Shown: positions 34,473 to 44,500 of the stretch, in pieces
How the letters are laid out: each line of letters begins with the position of its first letter
Position numbering within the stretch: position 1 is the stretch's first letter
Assembly (NCBI GenBank): GCA_910579785.1
Contig: CAJTVJ010000004.1
Location: 1-64,000, forward strand
DNA: 64,000 nucleotides
Direction: 5' to 3'
DNA from: an uncultured Christensenella sp.
Lineage (GTDB): Bacteria > Bacillota > Clostridia > Christensenellales > UBA3700
Made by a program: the position numbers and the translations under genes
Notes under the pieces: generated by a model
Told to the model about the DNA's origin: nothing
Databases searched by the model: none
Seen by the model: only the letters and a program-made list of their open reading frames with translations

Positions 34473-35174
34473 ATGTGGCAAAAAATCAAAAAATGGCTTA
34501 GCGGGATATTTAACGTCAACGATACTCAGGTTGATTTTATCGGCGGCGGCGAAGCTCTGCCCGCGCCGTTAGATCCGGAGGAAGAAAAGGCGTTGGTCTC
34601 AAGATATATGCAGGGCGACGCAGTTGCAAAAAGTATGCTTATAGAACACAATTTGCGCCTTGTGGTCTATATAGCAAAGAAATTTGAAAACACCAACGTA
34701 GACATCGAGGACTTGATTTCGGTGGGTACGATAGGACTGATAAAAGCTGTCAATTCTTTTGACGACGCCAAGCAGATAAAGCTGGCGACGTACGCGAGCC
34801 GATGTATTGAAAACGAAATACTAATGCACCTTCGCAAGGTGATAAAGACGAGAAAAGAGCTGTCGCTTGACGAGCCGTTAAACGTCGATTGGGAAGGCAA
34901 CGTCTTATTGCTGTCCGACGTGCTGGGAACGGAGAGCGACGTGATATATAAGGACGTGGAAAACGACGTCGAAAGAGAAATTTTGATAGCGTCTTTCAAC
35001 AAGTTGCCTCCGAGAGAAAGACAGATAATCAAGTTGAGATTCGGCATACTAGGCTCTCCCAAGAAAACGCAAAAAGAAATTGCCGATATGTTTGGCATAT
35101 CGCAATCATATATATCTAGATTGGAAAAAAAGGTGATGAGCAAGCTCAAAAAAGAGATGTCAAAACTCGTTTGA
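34473..35174 (+). CDS. sigE: Mother-cell sigma factor SigE (pro-form)
   Basis: 233 residues. An N-terminal pro-sequence of about 27 residues (MWQKIKKWLSGIFNVNDTQV...), amphipathic and membrane-seeking, is removed by SpoIIGA. Sigma-70 region 2 (LVVYIAKKFENTNVDIEDLISVGTIGLIKA, then TYASRCIENEILMHLRK) and region 4 (LPPRERQIIKLRFGI, IADMFGISQSYISRLEKK) are complete. TTTGGAGGC precedes the ATG. It drives early mother-cell transcription. A good sigma-E promoter is seen before sigK downstream. Confidence 0.97.
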   Translation: MWQKIKKWLSGIFNVNDTQVDFIGGGEALPAPLDPEEEKALVSRYMQGDAVAKSMLIEHNLRLVVYIAKKFENTNVDIEDLISVGTIGLIKAVNSFDDAKQIKLATYASRCIENEILMHLRKVIKTRKELSLDEPLNVDWEGNVLLLSDVLGTESDVIYKDVENDVEREILIASFNKLPPRERQIIKLRFGILGSPKKTQKEIADMFGISQSYISRLEKKVMSKLKKEMSKLV

Positions 35175-35273
35175 CAGTTTATATTTAAACGCCAAGTATA
35201 ATAAATATACGCACATATAATGCAAAAAAATATGTATCTTGACGTCTTTGCAATAAAATGCAAAAATTGTAAT

Positions 35274-35302
35274 GAATAATATATTTGATTTTGCGAATAA
35301 TA
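35274..35302 (+). promoter_or_regulatory. Candidate sigma-F/sigma-G promoter of sigG
   Basis: GAATA (35274-35278), 14-base spacer, GCGAATAATA (35293-35302), resembling the forespore consensus (GnATA, then GGnnAnAnTA). Confidence 0.35.
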
Positions 35303-35368
35303 CAAGTATCTACCTATCTCTACATAGCAAATGCAAAAGCTGTCTTTGCTATACTAAGGAGGTAAAGT

Positions 35369-36136
35369 ATGGTACGAAAGGTTGTGATAAACGGCATAGA
35401 TACTAGGTCATTGCCAAAACTCACTCAATCAGAATGTTTGGACCTATTAAAGAGGGTAAAAGAGGGAGATAAAGAAGCCAAAGACGCACTTGTGATAGCC
35501 AATTTGAGATTGGTGCTTTCTATGGTGCAAAGGTTTTCGTCAAGAGCAAACAGCGACGACTTATTTCAAGTGGGCGTTGTCGGACTGCTAAAAGCTATCG
35601 ACGGCTTTGACGCAAAATTCAACGTGAGATTCTCGACGTATGCAGTCCCTATGATTACGGGCGAGATACGCAGATTTATCAAAGACGGCACGGGTATCAA
35701 GGTAAGCAGAAGTATGCGCGACGTCGCCTATCAAGCTCTTAAAGCAAAGGAAAAGTTTGAGCTTGTAAATTCCACTTCGCCTACGATGTTGGAGATAGCC
35801 GAAGAGATAGACGTGCCGCTTAAAGACGTGGTGTGCGCGCTTGACGCGGTCAGTGAAACGGTATCTTTGCAAGAGAGCGTGTATAGCGACGGAGAGGACA
35901 GTCTTTTGCTTATGGAGCAGCTTGGCGACAGCAAGCAGAGCGAGGAGATATGGTCGACAAACCTTGCTATAAGAGAGGCTGTGGCAAGTCTTCCCGAAAA
36001 GGAAAAAGAAGTGCTTAATTTGCGTTATTACGTCGGCAAAACTCAGATGGAGATATCTAAGAATATAGGCATATCCCAAGCTCAGGTCAGCCGATTGGAA
36101 AAGAATGCTTTGAAGAGAATTAAAGAGTGTCTATAA
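35369..36136 (+). CDS. sigG: Forespore sigma factor SigG
   Basis: 255 residues without a pro-sequence. The N-terminal block (VVINGIDTRSLPKLT) resembles the SigG-specific segment that contacts CsfB and SpoIIAB. Region 2 (LRLVLSMVQRFSSRANSDDLFQVGVVGLLKA, RFSTYAVPMITGEIRRFIKDG), region 3 and region 4 (EKEVLNLRYYVGKTQMEISKNIGISQAQVSRLEK) follow. AAGGAGG precedes the ATG. It activates late forespore genes. The spoIIGA-sigE-sigG order is conserved across endospore formers. Confidence 0.97.
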   Translation: MVRKVVINGIDTRSLPKLTQSECLDLLKRVKEGDKEAKDALVIANLRLVLSMVQRFSSRANSDDLFQVGVVGLLKAIDGFDAKFNVRFSTYAVPMITGEIRRFIKDGTGIKVSRSMRDVAYQALKAKEKFELVNSTSPTMLEIAEEIDVPLKDVVCALDAVSETVSLQESVYSDGEDSLLLMEQLGDSKQSEEIWSTNLAIREAVASLPEKEKEVLNLRYYVGKTQMEISKNIGISQAQVSRLEKNALKRIKECL

Positions 36137-36174
36137 TATGGACAAAACGGTAAATGGCTAACAATAATTTATCT

Positions 36175-36204
36175 GTCATATGTTGCCGATATTGCGAATA
36201 TAAT
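36175..36204 (+). promoter_or_regulatory. Candidate sigma-E promoter of ymxH
   Basis: GTCATAT (36175-36181) and AATATAAT (36197-36204) have the same spacing as the sigK promoter. The -10 differs from consensus at its first base. No sigma-A -35 fits the TATAAT. Confidence 0.4.
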
Positions 36205-36220
36205 TGCAATGAGGTGAGAT

Positions 36221-36481
36221 ATGGCAGATTTATCATTTTGTATACTTAGAGAAAAAGTCGTAGTCAACGTATGCGACGGAAAAAAATTGGGACACGTGAT
36301 CGATATCACTTTTAATTCGCACGGACACATATTGGGCATAATAGTACCCGGCGACAAGAAGTTTATCAAGAGTCTATCGGCAGGCGACAGTATTTTTGTA
36401 CCTTGGCGATGTATCGTAAAGATAGGTGAAGACACTATTTTGGTCGAACTCAACGGAGATATTACGCCGGCAAATTGCTAG
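36221..36481 (+). CDS. ymxH: YlmC/YmxH family PRC-barrel sporulation protein
   Basis: An 86-residue protein, the normal size for the YlmC/YmxH family. A single PRC-barrel-like beta fold is visible (ILREKVVVNVCDGKKLGHVIDITFN, GIIVPGD, IFVPWRCIVKIGEDTILVEL). GAGGTGAG precedes the ATG. In Clostridia this small gene commonly lies after sigG and before nrdR. Its biochemical role is unknown; sporulation relevance is inferred from its neighbours and a possible sigma-E promoter. Confidence 0.88.
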   Translation: MADLSFCILREKVVVNVCDGKKLGHVIDITFNSHGHILGIIVPGDKKFIKSLSAGDSIFVPWRCIVKIGEDTILVELNGDITPANC

Positions 36482-36521
36482 GTATATCATACTTTAAATG
36501 CCTTAAAATATAATTTTGACG

Positions 36522-36563
36522 GCAATATGTTGATATTTTGGCAATTCAAGACGCAATATGTTG
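36522..36563 (+). promoter_or_regulatory. Paired NrdR-box-like repeats
   Basis: GCAATATGTTG occurs at 36522-36532 and again at 36553-36563, exactly 31 bp apart (three helical turns). Each is one base from CAATATATTG, the core of known NrdR boxes, which occur in pairs at this spacing. They lie just upstream of the nrdR promoter. Confidence 0.65.
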
Positions 36564-36581
36564 TAATTTGAAATAAAATAT

Positions 36582-36610
36582 TAGACAAATTTCAAGATTT
36601 AGTATATAAT
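36582..36610 (+). promoter_or_regulatory. Sigma-A promoter of nrdR
   Basis: TAGACA (36582-36587), 17-bp spacer, TATAAT (36605-36610), with a predicted start near 36617. TTGGAGG precedes the nrdR ATG. Confidence 0.75.
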
Positions 36611-36650
36611 TTATTTATTAAATTAACAACGTCTTGGAGGAAATTTAAAT

Positions 36651-37118
36651 ATGAAATGCGGATATTGCGGTTTTTTGGATAGCAAAGTTGTAGATTCCCG
36701 TCAAAACGAAGAAGGCACTTCTATCAGAAGAAGAAGGGAGTGTATGAAGTGCGGAAAGAGATTTACTACTTATGAGACTATCGAGCTCACTCCCGTGATG
36801 GTTGTCAAGAAGAATGGAGCAAGACAGCAATTTTCAACCGCTAAATTAAAGGCAGGAATATTGAGAGCTTGCGAAAAGCGCCCTGTACCTATGATGCGCA
36901 TTGACAAGCTTGTCGAAGACATTGAGCGCAAGATTCAGAATAATCTCAATGACGAGATCACGTCCGCTCAGATAGGCGAGTACGTAATGGAAGGATTGAA
37001 GAGCATAGACGAAGTTGCTTACGTCAGATTTGCGGCGGTATATAGAGAATTTAAGGATATCGAGAGCTGGCTTAGCGAGATAAATACGATTTTGAAGGAT
37101 AAAAATACCGATAAATAA
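36651..37118 (+). CDS. nrdR: Transcriptional repressor NrdR
   Basis: 155 residues, the family norm. An N-terminal zinc ribbon (MKCGYCGFLDSKVVDSRQNEEG then RRRECMKCGKRFTTYE; four Cys) binds DNA. The ATP-cone (about 48-140: VVKKNGARQQFSTAKLKAGILRACEKRPV) senses ATP/dATP. It represses ribonucleotide reductase genes when dATP is high. The paired GCAATATGTTG repeats upstream suggest that here it also regulates itself. It is followed by a terminator and sigK. Confidence 0.97.
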   Translation: MKCGYCGFLDSKVVDSRQNEEGTSIRRRRECMKCGKRFTTYETIELTPVMVVKKNGARQQFSTAKLKAGILRACEKRPVPMMRIDKLVEDIERKIQNNLNDEITSAQIGEYVMEGLKSIDEVAYVRFAAVYREFKDIESWLSEINTILKDKNTDK

Positions 37119-37207
37119 AATAATTTTCTATATGCGAGTTGTTTTGCTATTTGACTTATAATTGCAAATGATTTGTGCTGAAATATCAATATGTTATATT
37201 TAGATTG

Positions 37208-37231
37208 AAGGGCTATAAGCCCTTTTTTCTT
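37208..37231 (+). terminator. Terminator of nrdR
   Basis: AAGGGCT and AGCCCTT form a 7-bp stem with an ATA loop, followed by TTTTCTTTT. Confidence 0.9.
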
Positions 37232-37242
37232 TTGCACTTTTT

Positions 37243-37272
37243 GTCATATTATGTCGAGTTTTATCATAAATT
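37243..37272 (+). promoter_or_regulatory. Sigma-E-type promoter of sigK
   Basis: GTCATATT (37243-37250, a perfect -35 match), 14-base spacer, CATAAATT (37265-37272, close to the CATACAnT -10 consensus). The predicted start is near 37279, 26 bases before the sigK ATG. Confidence 0.8.
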
Positions 37273-37304
37273 AGTATAAGTAAAATAAAGTTGACGGAGT
37301 AATT

Positions 37305-38006
37305 ATGATTTTAACAGGAATTATCGCGCTGTTTAGCAACGTGTTTTTTCTAAGCGGCTACATAAGCAACAAAAACGCTTTTCCCAAACCGCTTGACCCT
37401 CAAAAAGAAAAACAACTATTGGAAGAGATGTATGCAGGCAGCAAAGAGGCGAGGGAAGAACTTGCAAAGCACAACATGAGACTTGTCGTGCACGTTGCCA
37501 AAAAGTATTCTAACTATCATGACAACGACGAGTTGATAAGCGTTGGCTCAATAGGTCTTGTCAAAGCTCTCAATACCTATTCTCCCGACAAGGGAACTCA
37601 GTTTGCAACCTATGCGGCAAGATGTATAGAGAATGAGATATTGATGACTTGGCGCGCCAATAAAAAGAATCTCGGCAATAAATCTCTTTATGAGCCTGTC
37701 AGTTATGATAAAGAGGGAAATGAAGTCGCGCTCATAGACCTCATTTGTCAAGACGAAGAAAGCGTGATAGGAATAGTTGAAAATAAATGCGTCGCAGAAA
37801 AACTTATGCAGATAATCAAAAGTCAGCTGAGCGAAAGAGAGTATCAAATAATAGCTATGAGATACGGCTTGGAAGGCAGACAGCCCATGACGCAAAAAGA
37901 GGTGGCAAAGGTCTTTAAAATATCAAGATCGTACGTGTCGAGGATAGAGACAAAGGTGCTTGAAAAACTGAAAAAACATATGATGAAAGAAAAGATCTTT
38001 TTATGA
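37305..38006 (+). CDS. sigK: Late mother-cell sigma factor SigK (pro-form, uninterrupted)
   Basis: 233 residues. The hydrophobic pro-sequence (MILTGIIALFSNVFFLSGYI, about 1-20) is typical of pro-SigK and is removed in Bacillus by SpoIVFB. Region 2 (MRLVVHVAKKYSNYHDNDELISVGSIGLVKAL, TYAARCIENEILMTWRAN) and region 4 (LSEREYQIIAMRYGLEG, VAKVFKISRSYVSRIETK) are complete in one frame. There is therefore no skin-type element splitting the gene at this locus. ACGGAG precedes the ATG. The upstream sigma-E promoter matches the known hierarchy. Confidence 0.96.
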   Translation: MILTGIIALFSNVFFLSGYISNKNAFPKPLDPQKEKQLLEEMYAGSKEAREELAKHNMRLVVHVAKKYSNYHDNDELISVGSIGLVKALNTYSPDKGTQFATYAARCIENEILMTWRANKKNLGNKSLYEPVSYDKEGNEVALIDLICQDEESVIGIVENKCVAEKLMQIIKSQLSEREYQIIAMRYGLEGRQPMTQKEVAKVFKISRSYVSRIETKVLEKLKKHMMKEKIFL

Positions 38007-38015
38007 CGTCAAATT

Positions 38016-38054
38016 TTGAACATTGTTGTAATTCTATTGTTGAACAATGTTCAA
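38016..38054. repeat. Inverted repeat / palindrome after sigK
   Basis: TTGAACATTGTT (38016-38027) is the exact complement of AACAATGTTCAA (38043-38054). The second arm is itself part of the 15-base palindrome TTGAACAATGTTCAA (38040-38054), which recurs inside the giant glucan synthase gene at 39345-39359. Confidence 0.7.
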
Positions 38055-38093
38055 TCATGTTAAAACACGTCGATATTTGCAACTTCAATGTCG

Positions 38094-38122
38094 TTGACAA
38101 TAAAGCAGTATTATGATATAAT
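38094..38122 (+). promoter_or_regulatory. Consensus sigma-A promoter of RNase P RNA
   Basis: TTGACA (38094-38099), 17-bp spacer, TATAAT (38117-38122), with a predicted start close to 38130. Confidence 0.93.
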
Positions 38123-38130
38123 TTATCTGC

Positions 38131-38452
38131 AAGACAGCCAGACTATCGCAGACCGCTTAGGTATGAGGAAAGTCCGAGCATCGCAAGGCAGGGTGCCGGC
38201 TAACTACCGGTCAAGGCGACTTGAAGGAAAGTGCAACAGAAATAGACCGCCTACTTTGTAGGTAAGGATGGAAAGGCGGTGTAAGAGACCACCGTCCCTG
38301 AGGTAACTTGGGGAGCCATGTAAACCCCACCTGATGCAAGAGAAACGCGACTATGAGTAGCCTGCTCGTCGCAAAAATCGCTTGAACGCAACGGTAACGC
38401 TGCGTCTAGACAGATGATAGTCCAATACAGAACTCGGCTTATAGACTGTCTT
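38131..38452 (+). ncRNA. rnpB: RNase P RNA
   Basis: The catalytic RNA of RNase P, which matures the 5' end of tRNAs. Universal elements are present in order: the paired ends AAGACAG and CTGTCTT, GAGGAAAGTCCG (P4/CR-I), GTGCAACAGAAATAGACCGCC, GGAAAGGCGG, AAGAGACCACCG and the 3' element CAGATGATAGTCC followed by ACAGAACTCGGCTTATAGA. The length of about 322 nt fits. It is preceded by a perfect promoter and followed by a short terminator. Confidence 0.97.
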
Positions 38453-38459
38453 GTAAAAT

Positions 38460-38486
38460 ACGTCGCTTGTCGGCGTGTTTTTTATT
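38460..38486 (+). terminator. Terminator of rnpB
   Basis: ACGTCG and CGGCGT pair around CTTGT, followed by GTTTTTTATT. Confidence 0.7.
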
Positions 38487-38513
38487 GATTGAATTTTATG
38501 ATTAAAATATAAA
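38485..38513 (+). promoter_or_regulatory. Predicted promoter of the glucan synthase gene
   Basis: TTGATT (38485-38490), 17-bp spacer, TATAAA (38508-38513). It overlaps the tail of the rnpB terminator. The predicted leader is about 14 nt with no Shine-Dalgarno. Confidence 0.5.
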
Positions 38514-38533
38514 ATAGTGACAATAATCAATGT

Positions 38534-41500
38534 ATGTTGTACGCTATTATATTTGCATTATTTGTATTGTTGATAATTTTTATCTTGCTGTCCAGAAGAG
38601 GGAGCAAGGGAGAAGACTTTTCTTTTTCAATGAACGAAAAAGACTTTAAAGATAATATCAAGCGCCTTGCTATTGGGTTGAGAAGCGGCGAAAACGTTGG
38701 CGTTGCTCCCAATATCAACACATATCTAAGAAAAATAAAAAAAGCTTATAAGATTACGCTTGCAAAAGCGCAGTCCGATCAATCGCTTTATGAGGCGGAA
38801 AAGTGGCTGTATGAGAATTATTATGCAGTCACAATAGATATAAAGCAATCTAATTATAGGAATTTTTCCAGGCTCACGCACAAGAAAAACAACGTGCGCA
38901 TTATTCAGCTTGCAAGGTTTTTGGTGGCGTCCAACAACTGTGTGCTAGACAAAGAATACTTAAAGAGGGGCATAAGTCTTTTCAACGACTTTACGCCGTT
39001 GCATTATGAAGAGACTCTTAATTTAAAGAGCGCGCTTGATTACGCGCTTATAGAGAAGCTTGCGGGAGTATGCGAGCAGATATATCGAATAGAGAAGCTT
39101 AAAAGGCATGCGCAAAAGGATGCCGAGCCTGTCAAAAGACTGTGCAGATACGATGCGTATCTATATTTTTATAAGCATTTTGGCAAATATCTTGACGAAA
39201 AGTATTTTTATAAGATCAACGATATAAATCTTGACGGCATTGACGTAAGTTTTTCCAATCATTTGGTCGATTGCAGCGTTATGATTTCCAACTGTATTAC
39301 GTCTGTAAAAGCGCTTAGAGATATTTTTGACGACAGGTTTATAATTGAACAATGTTCAATATATGACATTATGGCGCAAGATAAGACTTTTGCAGACATG
39401 GACGTCTGCTCTCAATTTGCATATCTGTCGGCTGTAAGCAAGCTGTCTCTTTTGTACGGAGCAAGCGAGAGGTCGGTTGCAAAAGCGGCAATGGAACTTG
39501 GCAAAAGATTCAAAGTGCATTTCGGTGAAATCATATTCGATTACAGATATGCGATAAAAGCGCACCTTCATTCCTATGCGCCGCAGATATTGCAAAAACC
39601 TACTACTAAACCCGATCAAAGATTGTATGCGTCCGTCATAGCTTTGCTTTCCATAGCGCTTACTGTCTTAGGTGTTATTTTCCTGCCTAATTGGAGATAT
39701 ATGGTGGGGGTGGGGTGCGCTCTCATATGGGCGGCGATACCGCTTGCTAGATTTGCAGTGACATTGATAATTGACAGCATATTGCCGTCGAGAAGCGTAG
39801 CGTCAATGGACTATGACACTCTGCCGAAAGAAGGGGCTACGCTTACAGTCAAGTGCGAATTTATCACTTGTGCGCAGCAGGCGGAAGAGGCGTGTCAAAG
39901 GCTGATAGACCTTGCATGCAGCAATATGGACGGTGAGTTGGAATATTCTTTGCTCGTTGACTTGAAGGCGTCTTCGTCGCAAAATGACGAGAAAGACTTG
40001 GAAATATTTGAGGTATTTGACAAGATGTCAAAGTATCCTTATATTAACATATTTGTCAGAAAACGCATGCTTATAGACGGCAAGTGGAAGGCGTACGAAC
40101 GAAAGAGAGGTGCTACAAATGCGCTGAATAAAGCTCTTATAACTGATAATTGGCAAGATTTTGAGTACGTTTTGAGAAAACAGCGCAAGCCCAATTTTAT
40201 ACTTGTGCTTGATGAAGACAATGAGCTTATGCCCGGCGGAGTAAAGAGAGCAGTCAACACAATGTTGCATCCTCTCAACGGTAAGTATACGCTTTTGACT
40301 TTCCAGCCGAGATATAAGATGTCGTCATTGAAGACTGCTTGGAGCCAACGCTATAAGTTGGAGAGCGGTGTGGACGGATATTGCAATTACGGAGATTTTT
40401 ATTACAAAATATCCGGACAGTCGATATATTGCGGCAAGGGTATATACAGGCTTGACGATTACGCAAACAAGCTTGAAGGAAAACTGCCTGACAATAGAGT
40501 GCTTAGTCACGATATAATCGAGGGCGCGATAGTGTCCAGCGGAAGTTTGACTTTGCCGACTTATGAAGATGCGCCGACGAGTTTTGTCAGTCACGTTGTC
40601 AGAGAAAACAGATGGCAGCGCGGTGATATTCTTCTTATGCCGTATATCTTTTCTAACAAAACAACTCAGCCGTTTTATAGATACGTCATGGCGTTCAACG
40701 TGATAAAGACGGTATTGCCTCTATGTCAATTTATACTAGCGGCATTGTTGATGCTGACTGGAAATTGGATATTCTTGGTGCCGCTGGCAATAAGTTTTTT
40801 CGGCATATATCTCATAAGATTCGGACTGTGTCTCAACGCTTTGAATTACGACAAGCGTCATAGGTACGTTGTCAAGGAATTTCTCGGCGAAATAGGCGAA
40901 ATGACATATGAATTTATTATGCTGCCGTTCTTTGCGACGGAGTGTATCATGCTGTGGATGAGAATGATATTCAAATGTATTTTTGACAGAAAAAACCTCT
41001 TAGAGTGGAAGACTTTTTATTCTACACAGAGGGGCAACAGTATGTCAAAGCATATACAGACGGTGCTGCCAAGTTGCATATTGTCCATAGTTTTAGGCGC
41101 GGTATTCTTTGAGAATATAATATTCCTGATATATATGTCGCTATACATCGTAGTTGCTTTTAGCATTTACTATTTGGGTGTAAAGAGAGAAAAAAAGATA
41201 GAGCTGTCGCAAGACGATGAGAAGTTTTTGCAGGACTTAGCGGCAAATACTTTGGAGTACTTTAATAGAAATATAAGCGAAAAAACCTTGATATGCGACA
41301 ATTATCAAGTATTTCCTAAACGAGGCGCCAATTCCTTTACGTCGCCGACAAATATCGGTTTTGCGCTGCTGTCATACGTGTGCGCACATAAGCTGGGCAA
41401 AATATCAGCAAGCGAAGCTTTAAAGAATCTTGACGGTCAGCTTGTCATTATCGAGGGCTTGGAGAAGTATAAAGGTCACCTTTATAATTGGTATTCGCTT

Positions 41501-44500
41501 GCTACACAAAAACCGCTTTGTCCATACTTTGTGTCGTCGGTTGACAGCGGCAACTTTATCGCGTCGCTCATTGTGATAAAGAGCTTTGTAAAAGATTTGG
41601 ACGAGGGAATTTATAAGAGGGTATGCACGCTTATCGACGGTTGTGATTTTGACGCTCTATTTGATTCGTCAAGAGGAAAGTTCTATATAGGTTACAACGG
41701 CGAGAAGAATAGCTTTGAGGGGCATTACGATATGTTGGCGAGCGAAGCGAGAACTCTCTGCTATATAGCGTCCGCTAAAAAGGGCAATACTGCATATTTC
41801 AACGGGCTTGCAAGAAATATTGTCAAACTCAAAGGCAACACCTTGGTGTCATGGTCGGGTACTGCGTTTGAATATTTGATGCCGCAGTTGTTTTTATCGG
41901 ATTGCAACGGCAGTCTTTTGACAAAAAGCTGCAAGAATATTGTGAAAATAATGCAGAAGTCGCGTTGTTCTAACGTATGGGGTATAAGCGAGAGTTGTTA
42001 TTTTGAATTTAACGACGACAATAGCTATAAATATTCTGCATTCGGCGTCAGCAGTATCAGCCTCAACGGAGGCAAAGATAGGTGTGTTATTTCGCCTTAT
42101 TCAACTGCGCTTGCGCTGAAATACTCGCCAAAAAAGGCGATAGCCAATTTGAGAAGACTCAAAGATATGGGAATGAATACTTCTATGGGTATGTATGACG
42201 CGATAGATTTCACCAACGGGACCAACATAGTTGCTACGTTGATGACGCACCATCAGGGGATGTTGCTGTGCGGTATCGTCAACACGCTATATGACGATTA
42301 TATCGTCAAATTATTTATGAGTGACAGTGCTATGGCAGGCGGTAAGCTAATGCTTGAAGAAAAACTTCCTACAACCAAGAGTAAAAAGACAAAGAAGTTT
42401 GACGCGGTATACAGTGAAAAAAATATCAACGGTTATTGCAGGAGCGGTGATTGCGAAGGATTTCCCATCGTCAACGCGTTGACCAACGGGCATTACAGCG
42501 CGATTTGCAATAGCAACGGCGGCGGATACAGCTTTGCAAAGGGCAAATATATAAACAAGTTTAGCAGTGATATCTACGACAATAAAGGAGCGTTTTTCTA
42601 TATATCGGACGGTGTAGAGACGTATAGTCCGACATACGCGCCTTATTATAAAGATAAGTGTTCTTATAAGTTTTTGCCGTATGAGAGTGTGTACGTCAAC
42701 AGCGACAGAAATTGCAGTATGAGCGTATTTGTGCCTGTCAATATGAATTGCGAAGTGCGAAAAGTTACTATTGTAAACAATACCGATACTGTCAAAAAAT
42801 ATACCTGCGCATTTTGCGAAGAGTTGGCGCTCAATGATTTTGGCGGTATGACGTCGCATCCGGCGTTCAACGATATGTTTGTCTCCACGTTTGTCGAAGA
42901 AAGACTGTCGAGTCTCATAGCTAAGCGTACGTCGAGAAGTTTTTTGGGAGATTGCTATGCCGCGTTGAAGGTGATAGGCGTTGATGACTTGCAATATGAG
43001 AGCAATCTCGGTAATTTTATAGGCAGAGAAAGGGGATTTGATAATCCGATAATACTTGATAAGAATGCAAAACGCGATAAATTCGGACGTTCTGTCGGCG
43101 ACGTACTCAATCCTTGTCTTGCGTTTGTCGGCGAAATCTCGCTTGCTCCGTCGGAGAGTAAAGAAATATATTGCATAGTTGCATATGACAGCGATCTGAA
43201 CGCGCTAAAAAGTAATTTGGAGCAGACTAACAACGTAGATTTCGCCAAATATGCGTACGAAAGCGCTAAGTTGACTTCATTCTCTAAGGTGTATAAGTAT
43301 CAGCTCAATGAGAAAATAAGCGATTTGGTATGTCGACTTAGCACCAATATTATTTACCGTCCTTACGACAGGGATAAGCTTATGGAAATGTCGAGCGATT
43401 TTCATACCTCGCTTCCTCTTGCATTGGACAGAAGAGAGAAGTATATATACTACGTCTATCGCAATCAAGACAGCGCGTTGAAAAATCTGATATATTCAAT
43501 TATATATATGAATATGGCGTCCGTCAGATGTAAGCTTGTAGTCGCATACTATGCCGACGAAGAAGACAATGAGGATATATTAAAAGGTTTTATAGATTTA
43601 ACAAATATCGGCGACTTGCTGAGCCTTAATTGTATAAGATTTTTAAGACTTGACGGCATTGACGAAGGAAGTCTTGGCGTTGTCATAAACAATGCGTTTA
43701 TTGCTGTCGACAGGGTAGCCAAAAAGGGCGAAGATCTAGGCGACGATTTTGAAGAAATCGCGTTGCCAAAGCTTGAAAATAACACTAGCAAAGCAAATAA
43801 GTCTGTGATATATCAGACGATAGAAGACGGAATAGTTAAAAAATGCGGTTTCGGCGGTTTTGACAGCAATGGAGATTACGTTGTAAATGAAATGCCGCAA
43901 CTTCCTTATTCCAACGTGATTTGCGGAGAAAAAGGCGGTTTTGTCACCACTCACAACGGCGGAGGCTTTGACTATTTTGAAAACAGTAATCTCAACAGGG
44001 TTACTAAATTTGAAAACAATCCTATATACGATACGCCTTGCGAAGAGGTGTATATAGACGTCGACGGATTGCAACGGGTCAACAAGTTGAATGACAAGGG
44101 ATATGTCAAACACTCTTTGGGTAAGAGCGAGTTTTGCGGAAAAGTCAATGACGTAAATTACTGCGTTGAAGAGAGTGTTATAAAAGACGGCGCGGCAAAA
44201 GTCATAAAGATAAGGATGTCGAAAAACAAAGATATTGTCACGTCTAAGGTATTGTTTGCTGTCAACGCTATGCTTGGCGATCTGCCGATAAATCAAATGA
44301 TTTTTGACGAGCAGCTTGACGGCAACACTATCAAGATAACAAATGCTTTCAATAATCAATGCGCATACGTCAAATGCGACGTTGAGATAAAGTTGATTCC
44401 CAATAAGGCTTGCTTTAAAGGTCTTGGCGGAGAGGTGGGGCTTGAAGAAAATAAGTGCGATTTTTATTGTCCATCGCACGCATTTGTCACGCGAAGCGTC

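Noticed and set aside
37305..38006. Skin-type element or recombinase site within sigK
   Set aside because: Regions 2 and 4 are continuous in one frame and no recombinase gene is adjacent.
38040..38054. TTGAACAATGTTCAA as a LexA/SOS box
   Set aside because: LexA boxes of Firmicutes have GAAC and GTTC separated by four bases. Here the spacing is three, and the copies are not upstream of SOS genes.
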